Positions 7,186-14,567 of a stretch of 40,065 bases of DNA are shown here, piece by piece. How positions within the stretch are numbered: the stretch's first letter is position 1; the number at the start of each line of letters is the position of its first letter. Source of the DNA: an uncultured bacterium (GTDB lineage: Bacteria > Vulcanimicrobiota > Xenobia > Xenobiales > Xenobiaceae). Both the position numbers and the translations under genes were made by a program. Location: the NCBI GenBank assembly GCA_934644775.1, contig CAKUDB010000025.1, forward strand, positions 1 to 40,065, written 5' to 3'. The notes under the pieces were generated by a model. It was not told the DNA's origin. It made no database searches and saw only the letters and a program-made list of their open reading frames with translations.

Positions 7186-10100
7186 TTACCAGCCGCCTTC
7201 TGCACCGCCCCAAGAGCCGCTACCTGAGGAACTGCCGGAACTACCAGAAGAAGATCCGCCTGAAGATCCACCAGAAGAAGAAGAAGAACTGCTTCCACCA
7301 GAAGAATAGCTGCCGGAAGAGCCGCCACCATTATAGTAAGCGTCACCACTCCCATAACTGCTGCCACCGTAACCTCCGGGGTTATAATTGCTCGAAGAAG
7401 AACTAGAGGGAGCTTCCTCCTCATAGACATAAGTAGGCTGCCTCTTAGGCTCGGGAGCTTTCTCCAATTGGAGATCTACTCGGTTATTATCGCCGGGTTT
7501 CATAGTCAACTTAGAAGCACCGTCCTTATAACCGCTGCGCTTACAAGTGATTTTATATTGTTGGCCAGTTACTAAACCGCTATTTAAAGTTAAGCTTCCG
7601 CCAGCATCAGCTTTGCCTACAGATCTACCGTTAAGATAAACGGCCGCATTGGCAGTCGTGAAAATTCTTAAAGTAGGAGTTAAGTTCATATTGAGCACAA
7701 CTTCTGCATCCGGCTTATTGGCGGTAACTTTTACATCTTTCTTAGCCGGACTATGTAAATTGGAACTAGCTTTTACTGTATAGGTTTTACCTAAGTCGAT
7801 CTCAAATTCGGCTGACTGTCCACCCGCAATCTTCTTAGAAGTAAGCTTCTTACCATTTTGCATCAGAACTACGGTTAAAGAACTCTGAGAGAAGCGCTCC
7901 CCTTTGGGAGTAACACGTACAGTACCCTTATTGCGACTTAAGGTAATTTGTAAATCTTTGTCCCCTTCGCTAGGATCGATAGTAACTTTTTCTTGATGCT
8001 TCAAGAAACCAGGGGCGGTAACGGTAACTTCCAAAGGCTCTTCGGTAGGTACTTCGAACCTAGCCAAGCCTCCGGCCGCCAGCATCTCACCATTTTTAAG
8101 TAATTGACCATTACAAGTTACTTTTACTTTAGGCTGAGAAGGAAGCTTTTCATTAGTAATATGGACAGTCAATCCGGTCGGCGCTCCAACCATATCGACT
8201 TGCAAATCTTTAATGGGGGCTTCCGAGCTGAGATTGAGTTTAGTGTCGTGATCTTTGAAACCATCGGCCGATACTCTGACGACTAACTCTTTATTTAAAG
8301 GTATGCGCAAGGTCAACTTACCGTCGACAACATCTTCAGTTTTTATGACATTGTCTTGCATAACTAAAGAGACTTTAGCTTGAGGAGTATTGTTTACTAC
8401 TATTCTTACTTGCCCCTTGGGGAAGAAGAAATAGTAGTAGCCACCTCCGCCAAGTAAGGCGACAACGATTATAGCAATAAGAATGCCCATAAAATTGCTA
8501 CCGCTGCCTTGGGGTTGCAATTGTTTGGCAATACGCACCGTTCCGGGGCCGTCAGTCAAGGAAGGACGCTTAGGAGTAGCGCCGGGAGGGAAACTTGGAG
8601 GGGCATTGGGATTGATGACCGCATCGCCCATAGCACCGCCACTGCGCAAACTAGCAATATCGTTTTCTTCCGGTTGAGCTGATACGAAGGGACTAGTTTG
8701 AATAGGCTCACCTAAACCGGATTGCTCGCGATCTTCTACGAAAAGTTGCTGGGAACCGACGCTACTATGTTTAGCCTTTTGACTCTGACTGCGACTGCTG
8801 GGAAAGCCCATAGGACGAATAGATCCTGAAGGTTGCTCACTAGCTAAATCTTGAGCCGCAGCATCGAAGCGACTGCCACTAAGAGGAACTGGTACAGGCT
8901 GAGGATCGTTAGGATCAAAGCCCATACTCGTATTACTCAAGCTGCTGCCAAAATCTCCAGATTTTTTTCCAAAATCGTTAGTTCTATCCATAGGAGGCAC
9001 AGGCTGCTCAGGATAGCCACCTGGCCCAGGATAAGCCTCTTGCTGAGGAGGATAATCTTCTTGGGGATAGGTGCCCATCTCAGGATAAGCCCCCTGCTGG
9101 GGAGGATAACCTTCTTGGGGATAGGTGCCCATCTCGGGATAAGCCCCCTGCTGGGGAGGATAATTCTCTTGAGGATAGGTGCCCATCTCGGGATAAGCCC
9201 CCTGCTGGGGAGGATAATTCTCTTGAGGATAGGTGCCCATCTCAGGGTAAGCTCCCTGTTGGGAAGGATACTGATTATCCTCGTAAGGATGTTGAGCCTG
9301 AGGTTGAGCAGGAGCTTGACTACGCCTAGACTGACGAGCGCCCACTGAAGTAGGACGTGAAGGTCTAGCTGGGGGGGCTGCTGGAACTGGCTGACGTCCA
9401 CTCGGAGGCTGAGGAGGAGCTTGAGGAGTTTGGGGAGCAGCCGGTTCTACAGGCTCTCCTGAAAGGGGAGCATTGCCAGAAGCATAAACTGAAGAGCGAG
9501 AAAGATTGCTAGGACGCGGATCACGCCCCCCACCTTGTTCACCTTCACGCGGATTAAATTCCAAATTAAGCAAGCGTTTTTCGGCATCTTGAACCGATGC
9601 TTCCATATCGGAAGAGACATTTTGCTTGCGCATTAGCATTCCTAAAGTTCCACCGGCAGTTTTTGAGCGTAACAAACGCATATCTCCGCCAGAAGAAGTT
9701 TGTGAACCGGAGAAGGCGCTGCCAGAATCGCCGCGTCTCTCCTGCGATTGGAAAGGATTATCGCCTAAAGGTGCCATATCAGAAACTCCATTTTTGTCAG
9801 ATTCAAGGCCAACTTCGATCTCTTCGATAAAATCTTCGGCAGAGCAATCGCGCTCGATAGGATCGGAGATCATTAAACGAGCTACTAAGGTTTCTAGCCA
9901 AATAGGCGCTTTGGGCAAATGGGCCCTTAAACGCGGCATCTGAGGCAAAGCCGCCCCCGGAGTAGAAACTAATCCTGGAGACGGACGCTCGCCAGTCACC
10001 ATATAGTAGAGGGCTGCTCCTAAAGAGAAAAGATCGGATTGAGAGTCTGGAGCAGAGTCGGAAGATAATTCAGGAGCGATAAAACCTAAGCGCTTAGGAT

Positions 10101-10602
10101 CATTTTTTAATCCACTATTGTGAACAAATAACGCTCTGGAAGTTCCAAAATCAGTGATAACTACTCTGCCTGTTTGTTTTTCGATAATTATGTTGCCAGG
10201 ATGCAAACAACCGTGGAAAATACCTTGTTTGTGAGCAAAGCTTAAACCTTTGGCCGCTTCTTGCATAATCCGGCAGGCATGATCTATATCAAACTTTTTA
10301 TAATGTTCTATTAAGGTCTGCAAAGCTACGCCGTCGATAAACTCTGAAGCGATAAAATGATAGCTTAAGTCTTCTCCTAAGTCGTATACTTTAGCTATGT
10401 TGGCATGTTCGAGAGATGAAGAAACGACCACAGAGCGTTGTAAATCGGTGATTACGTTTCCATCTGAACCGAGAGAGGCATTGAGAACTTTTAAAGCTAC
10501 TCTCTTATGGGTATTTTTATTAGTCGCTTGGTAGACTACAGCAGAAGGGCCTTTGCCTACCTCTTCGATGATTTCATAGACGCCGATATTTGATGGAGCC
10601 AC
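7186..10602 (-). CDS. Membrane Ser/Thr pseudokinase with repeat-rich linker and PEGA-type extracytoplasmic domains
   Basis: This large protein (1138 aa) starts with a eukaryotic-like kinase fold (about 7-265). It has a glycine loop GKGPSAVVY (16-24), Lys38 in VALKVL, DFG at 151-153 and APE at 176-178. The catalytic loop reads HGCLHPGN (130-137) instead of HRDLKPxN, so the catalytic Asp is Cys132. The expected helix-C Glu is Ser57 by eye. Phosphotransfer is therefore unlikely, although ATP binding may remain. A Pro/Gln/Tyr-rich linker follows and contains five 18-residue repeats (445-534). One membrane segment lies at about 705-728. Several PEGA-like beta repeats fill 730-1060, and a Ser/Gly tail ends the protein (1064-1138). 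The start is GTG; AGAGG lies some 14 bases upstream. It leads an operon with the PfkB kinase and hslV. The role is unknown; a sensor or scaffold at the envelope is my inference. Confidence 0.85.
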   Translation of the reverse strand: MAPSNIGVYEIIEEVGKGPSAVVYQATNKNTHKRVALKVLNASLGSDGNVITDLQRSVVVSSSLEHANIAKVYDLGEDLSYHFIASEFIDGVALQTLIEHYKKFDIDHACRIMQEAAKGLSFAHKQGIFHGCLHPGNIIIEKQTGRVVITDFGTSRALFVHNSGLKNDPKRLGFIAPELSSDSAPDSQSDLFSLGAALYYMVTGERPSPGLVSTPGAALPQMPRLRAHLPKAPIWLETLVARLMISDPIERDCSAEDFIEEIEVGLESDKNGVSDMAPLGDNPFQSQERRGDSGSAFSGSQTSSGGDMRLLRSKTAGGTLGMLMRKQNVSSDMEASVQDAEKRLLNLEFNPREGEQGGGRDPRPSNLSRSSVYASGNAPLSGEPVEPAAPQTPQAPPQPPSGRQPVPAAPPARPSRPTSVGARQSRRSQAPAQPQAQHPYEDNQYPSQQGAYPEMGTYPQENYPPQQGAYPEMGTYPQENYPPQQGAYPEMGTYPQEGYPPQQGAYPEMGTYPQEDYPPQQEAYPGPGGYPEQPVPPMDRTNDFGKKSGDFGSSLSNTSMGFDPNDPQPVPVPLSGSRFDAAAQDLASEQPSGSIRPMGFPSSRSQSQKAKHSSVGSQQLFVEDREQSGLGEPIQTSPFVSAQPEENDIASLRSGGAMGDAVINPNAPPSFPPGATPKRPSLTDGPGTVRIAKQLQPQGSGSNFMGILIAIIVVALLGGGGYYYFFFPKGQVRIVVNNTPQAKVSLVMQDNVIKTEDVVDGKLTLRIPLNKELVVRVSADGFKDHDTKLNLSSEAPIKDLQVDMVGAPTGLTVHITNEKLPSQPKVKVTCNGQLLKNGEMLAAGGLARFEVPTEEPLEVTVTAPGFLKHQEKVTIDPSEGDKDLQITLSRNKGTVRVTPKGERFSQSSLTVVLMQNGKKLTSKKIAGGQSAEFEIDLGKTYTVKASSNLHSPAKKDVKVTANKPDAEVVLNMNLTPTLRIFTTANAAVYLNGRSVGKADAGGSLTLNSGLVTGQQYKITCKRSGYKDGASKLTMKPGDNNRVDLQLEKAPEPKRQPTYVYEEEAPSSSSSSNYNPGGYGGSSYGSGDAYYNGGGSSGSYSSGGSSSSSSSGGSSGGSSSGSSGSSSGSGSWGGAEGGW
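9001..9270 (-). repeat. Five tandem 54-bp repeats inside the pseudokinase gene
   Basis: Each 54-bp unit codes for 18 residues of the form YPPQQGAYPEMGTYPQEN. Four copies are nearly identical and the fifth (9001-9054) has diverged. Two central copies are almost identical at DNA level, which suggests recent slippage or unequal crossing-over. The encoded linker is Tyr/Pro/Gln-rich and likely disordered, on the cytoplasmic side of the membrane. Confidence 0.92.
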
Positions 10603-10880
10603 AATAATACTCTGCCTCTACTATTTTTTCTCTCTATTGGTATTTTTAGCCAGCATTAACCAAAAAAACGCCTTAAATAACTCGCTTCTCATTTATGTAT
10701 CCCTGCGGACAATAAAAAAGAACGCCCTTAGTATTTGTTTTTGAGAGGTTTACTCCCTGCTTGAAAGAGATGTTCCTTTTATCTTTCACTGATAAATAGA
10801 TTAGGATAAACCTGCGGCAGGGCCCCTTTACTAAGGGCAAGAACCTCCCGCCCTTATATAAAAAATGGATCGTTAAGTTA
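10603..10880. other. Divergent intergenic region between the pseudokinase and CLC genes
   Basis: This should hold promoters for both directions, but I find no clear pair of -35 and -10 boxes. A short hairpin of the form CCCcTTtactAAgGG lies near 10823-10836. Open frames here show no recognisable protein. Confidence 0.3.
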
Positions 10881-12626
10881 GTGAAAATAGACGACAATGC
10901 GTTTCGAATTATGAGGCGTTCTCTTACCAACTACAACGCCTTGGCGGCGGAGTGCCTTTATGCTTTGGCTGTCGGCTTTATAACGGCTTTAGCAGCTATT
11001 TGCTTTAATTTTATGATCAAAAGCGTTCAGCAAATTTCAGACTGGGCCCTACCGGAAACTTGGTGGGCCATTCCGCTGTCTATTTCTACGGGCGGTTTAC
11101 TTACCGGATTATTTTTGTGGTGGCGATCCCAAGATTTGAATCCTGGAGGGGTTTCGGGAGTAATTACCAGCGTCTTTGCCCAACATGGCCTTATTCACGG
11201 TCGGGTAGCCCTAATTCGTATGGTATCGGCCGCCTTAACTATAGGCAGCGGCGGCTCAGCCGGACGAGAAGGGCCTATCGTCCAAATTGGGGCCTCTTTA
11301 GGCTCTAAGTTTGCCCAGCTTTTGAAACTGTCTGAGCATAATACGGTTATATTGTTGGCTTGCGGGGTGGCAGCGGGTATTTCTTCAGCTTTTAATGCTC
11401 CTATTGCCGGCGTTTTTTTTGCTTTAGAAATTATCTTGGCCCGTTTTACCTATCACTCTTTCGGTTTAATTGTGCTTAGCTCCGTAACTTCTTGTGTGGC
11501 TACCCGGTTGTTAGTCGGAGATTTGGCTGAGTTCTCGGTGCCGATCTATGTACTACAGAGCTCTTGGGAGATGATCCTTTGTTTGGGACTAGGCCTAATT
11601 TCAGCTTTGATAGGAGTAGCTTTTACCCATTCGCTAGCTATAAGTGAAAATATTTTCGGCAAAGTAAAATGTCCAGTGTGGTTTAGGCCGGCTGTGGGTG
11701 GTTTGTTGTGCGGCATAATCGCCATTTTTTATCCCCAAATTATGGCCGGCGGTTACGATATTATGAATGAAGCTATGAATGGCCATTTAGCCATTACTTT
11801 AATGTTAGCTCTAGTCGTAGCCAAAATAATAGGTACAGCGTTAATCTTGGGCTCCGGTGGGGCTGGAGGCGATCTGGCTCCTTCACTTTTTATAGGATGT
11901 ATGTTGGGAGGAGTTTACGGAGGGGCTGTCAATTTTCTTTTCCCTGAGAATACAGTTGGGGTGGGCGCTTACGCTCTTGTGGGCATGGCCACCGTCTTTG
12001 CGGCAGCCGCTCGAGCCCCACTTACCGCAGTCTTTATGATCTTTGAAACTACTACCAATTACTACATGCTTATGCCCGTCTTGGCCGCTTCGGTAGTGGC
12101 CACCCTTTTCGCTTCCGTATTAGATAAAGAATCACTTTATACGTTAAAGTTAAGCCGTAGCGTTTTGGACTTGCAGCAAGGAAGTGAAGCTTTAACTAGT
12201 CCGCTGGAAAAGATCGACGTAGCCGAAGTAATGAGACCCAATTTTACCTCTATAAGTCCAACAACTTCTGTCCATGAGGCCATTGCCAAGTTAAAAGAAA
12301 CTGGCTATACCCTATTAGCCGTTATAGATAAAAATGGCAATTTTTGCGGCCAGATCGATCGCCGCGATATTATCTATTGGCGAATGCGACGCAGTAGCCA
12401 CAGTACAAAATCGACTTGCGTTAAAGAAATTATGCGTACAGACGTTGAGTTTTTGACTCCTCACGATTCTTTGGCCGCTGCTGTACATCTTATGTGCCGC
12501 TGCCGCTGTGGGTGTTTACCAGTTTTGGAATCTTCACATTCACGCAAGTTGGTAGCCATGTTAGATCGCAACGAAATTTTCCAAGCTTTTGTACAAAAGC
12601 AAGGGGATCAGGCTATGGAATCATAA
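10881..12626 (+). CDS. CLC-family chloride channel or Cl-/H+ antiporter with two CBS domains
   Basis: This is a polytopic membrane protein of the voltage-gated chloride channel family. The motif GSGGSAGREGP at 122-132 carries the gating glutamate (Glu130). GSGGAGGDLAPSLFIG near 320-335 is the second anion-site segment. The usual GSGIP signature is replaced by NPGGVSG (88-94), so the serine that binds the central anion in the E. coli protein is not at its usual place. The membrane part ends near 440. Two CBS domains follow (about 450-510 and 525-575), normally used for nucleotide sensing. The start is uncertain: GTG at 10881 gives 581 residues, while ATG at 10911 would remove ten; neither has a clear ribosome site. 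The gene stands alone and is followed by a large hairpin. Confidence 0.88.
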   Translation: MKIDDNAFRIMRRSLTNYNALAAECLYALAVGFITALAAICFNFMIKSVQQISDWALPETWWAIPLSISTGGLLTGLFLWWRSQDLNPGGVSGVITSVFAQHGLIHGRVALIRMVSAALTIGSGGSAGREGPIVQIGASLGSKFAQLLKLSEHNTVILLACGVAAGISSAFNAPIAGVFFALEIILARFTYHSFGLIVLSSVTSCVATRLLVGDLAEFSVPIYVLQSSWEMILCLGLGLISALIGVAFTHSLAISENIFGKVKCPVWFRPAVGGLLCGIIAIFYPQIMAGGYDIMNEAMNGHLAITLMLALVVAKIIGTALILGSGGAGGDLAPSLFIGCMLGGVYGGAVNFLFPENTVGVGAYALVGMATVFAAAARAPLTAVFMIFETTTNYYMLMPVLAASVVATLFASVLDKESLYTLKLSRSVLDLQQGSEALTSPLEKIDVAEVMRPNFTSISPTTSVHEAIAKLKETGYTLLAVIDKNGNFCGQIDRRDIIYWRMRRSSHSTKSTCVKEIMRTDVEFLTPHDSLAAAVHLMCRCRCGCLPVLESSHSRKLVAMLDRNEIFQAFVQKQGDQAMES

Positions 12627-12627
12627 A

Positions 12628-12707
12628 AGGGCCCTTCTTGGCCAACCTTTTTGGTCTGCCTTAAGGGGCAGACTAGTAGGTAGTAGGCCAAGAAGAGCCC
12701 CACTTTT
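12628..12707. terminator. Nested hairpin between convergent CLC and permease genes
   Basis: An outer stem pairs TTCTTGGCC plus GGGC with GGCCAAGAA plus GCCC. It encloses a perfect 7-bp stem, GTCTGCC/GGCAGAC (12654-12672). Short T runs flank both sides, so it may end transcripts from both genes. Confidence 0.7.
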
Positions 12708-12776
12708 CACATTAGCAACACTTAAAAGGCCTAGGCCCGCAGTGAGCTGTTAAATAGTCAGGTAAATAGCCACAAT

Positions 12777-14354
12777 TTAAGAAGCGCTAGCCCTTGGAGT
12801 CAAGCCATTTTGACTATCGTTAATATTATTTTCGGTCAACTCTTGATTGGGCCCACCATTACTATTAGGAGCTGAGGTAGAGGGATTAAGCATAAAGCTA
12901 TGCTTATAGCCATATCCCAGATAGATAATTGTACCGATTACCATCCAAACTAAGAAGCGAATCCAAGTCATAGAAGGCATACCAGCTACTAAATAGAGAC
13001 AGCAAAGAATACCGCCAATAGGAACCCAAGGGACTAAGGGAGTGCGGAAAGGACGCTCCAAGTCGGGACGCTGGCGGCGCATAATAATTACGCCCAAACA
13101 GACTAATATAAAAGCGAATAAAGTGCCTATATTGCACAATTCAATCACAATACTTAAATCCATAAAACCGGCGCACAAAGCTACCACAATAGTAGTACCC
13201 CAAGTAGTAATATGGGGAGTGCGGAACTTTTTATGGACTCTAGCAAAGAACTTAGGGATCAAACCGTCGCGAGCCATAACGAAAAAGATACGCGGCTGAG
13301 CTACTTGGAAGACTAACAATACGGCGGTCATGGCAATAACGGCTCCAATAGCGATAACAGCCGACACTTTAGGCATATTTATAGCGGCAAAAGCGGTAGC
13401 CATAGGCTCGGCAGTTCCTAATTGGGTGTAGGGAATCATACCAGTTAAGACAGCGGCTACAGCTATATATAAGAAAGTGCTAATAGCCAAAGTAATCACC
13501 ATACCTAAAGGCAAGTCGCGACCTGGATTTTTAGTTTCTTCAGCTAAAGTAGTAATAGCGTCGAAACCTATATAAGCAAAAAAGACCAAAGCGGCACCAG
13601 CTTGAATACCGGCCCAACCATTGGGAGCAAAGGGCGTCCAGTTGCCAGGATGGACATAAACAGCACCTAAAGCAATAACACCTAAAATAATCAGAATCTT
13701 AAAGACGACTAAAAAGTCGTTTAAACTAGCCGAACACTTAATACCACGTACAATAATACAAGTTAGTAAAACTACAATGGCAATAGCGGGCAAATTACAC
13801 ATAATGGGAATGCCCAAAAGATGAGGAGCACTAGCTATAGCTTCTGGAGAAGCGGTAAAGTAACTGTCGGCCAACCAAGCTGGAAAATGGATACCAAATC
13901 CTTTCAAAATAGACAGGAAATAACCCGACCAGGAAATGGCCACGGCGATATTGCCTACTGCATATTCCAAAATTAGGTTCCAACCCAAGATCCAGGCTAC
14001 ATATTCGCCTAAACTGGCATAAGCATAAGTGTAAGCACTGCCAGCAGTGGGAATAACCGAAGCAAATTCGGCGTAACAAAGTACACACAATAGACAAGCG
14101 ATAGAAACTACTAAAAAAGAGATCATTACTGCGGGGCCTGCAGCTACATAATCTCTACTTCCAGCAGCGGCTAAACCTGTAGTTACAAAAATACCCGAAC
14201 CTATGACGGCTCCTACTCCAAAAGCGACTAAATCTTTAAGTTTAAGATCGCGTTTTAAAGCTTCACTCTGCTCAGAGCCGGCCTCAACTTTAAGCTGTTC
14301 AACGCTCTTAACTTGAAAGATCCGCTTTAAAAGCGCCAATAGACGTTCTAACAT
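12777..14354 (-). CDS. APC-superfamily amino acid permease (YfnA / cationic amino acid transporter type)
   Basis: This is a secondary transporter with about twelve membrane helices and hydrophilic ends. The N-terminal stretch LKLKDLVAFGVGAVIGSGIFVTTG is the first-helix signature of the APC family: the unwound GSGIF segment binds the amino group of the substrate. AEFASVIPTAGSAYTYAYASLGE and NPGRDLPLG are also typical of the CAT/YfnA branch. The length of 525 is slightly long because of an Asn/Ser-rich C-terminal tail of about 40 residues. AGAGAGGG lies about 14 bases before the ATG. It is a single gene between a convergent CLC gene and mutS2. The actual amino acid carried cannot be predicted. 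Confidence 0.88.
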   Translation of the reverse strand: MLERLLALLKRIFQVKSVEQLKVEAGSEQSEALKRDLKLKDLVAFGVGAVIGSGIFVTTGLAAAGSRDYVAAGPAVMISFLVVSIACLLCVLCYAEFASVIPTAGSAYTYAYASLGEYVAWILGWNLILEYAVGNIAVAISWSGYFLSILKGFGIHFPAWLADSYFTASPEAIASAPHLLGIPIMCNLPAIAIVVLLTCIIVRGIKCSASLNDFLVVFKILIILGVIALGAVYVHPGNWTPFAPNGWAGIQAGAALVFFAYIGFDAITTLAEETKNPGRDLPLGMVITLAISTFLYIAVAAVLTGMIPYTQLGTAEPMATAFAAINMPKVSAVIAIGAVIAMTAVLLVFQVAQPRIFFVMARDGLIPKFFARVHKKFRTPHITTWGTTIVVALCAGFMDLSIVIELCNIGTLFAFILVCLGVIIMRRQRPDLERPFRTPLVPWVPIGGILCCLYLVAGMPSMTWIRFLVWMVIGTIIYLGYGYKHSFMLNPSTSAPNSNGGPNQELTENNINDSQNGLTPRASAS

Positions 14355-14432
14355 TATAAAAAAAACGGCCCTCTCTAACTAAAAAATAAAGAAAATTACA
14401 GCCGAAACAGCTTCTAATTAACTTTTGCTGGT

Positions 14433-14536
14433 ACCTTGCTTATACGACCCAATATGTCGATATTGCCATTCTATTTTCGGCTATTTTCAGCCTTTATGCA
14501 CAATGTTTATTATTGGATACGTATAAAAAGCAAGGT
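14433..14536. repeat. 104-bp inverted-repeat element (long stem-loop)
   Basis: The left arm ACCTTGC-TTATACG-(a)-CCCAATA (14433-14454) matches, as an inverted copy, the right arm TATTGGAT-(a)-CGTATAA-aaa-GCAAGGT (14511-14536). About 21 positions pair, with a three-base bulge and a two-base mismatch. The inner 56 bases are not coding. It may be a miniature inverted-repeat element or an RNA hairpin between mutS2 and the permease gene. No target duplication is obvious. Confidence 0.6.
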
Positions 14537-14567
14537 GGAAAATTCCGCTTGTCTCAGCCAATGTCAA

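Noticed and set aside
9000..9270. The 54-bp array as a CRISPR or replication-origin iteron
   Set aside because: The units are coding, have no spacers and stay in frame with the pseudokinase.
10673..10930. An 85-codon open frame on the minus strand overlapping the CLC start
   Set aside because: No recognisable protein, no ribosome site, overlaps the start of a clear gene and lies in a divergent control region.
14360..14380. Short GGGCCG-like sequences before several minus-strand genes (about 14366, 27223, 28406, 39774)
   Set aside because: Spacing to the start codons varies, one copy is part of a terminator and one lies downstream of its gene, so a common leader motif is not supported.
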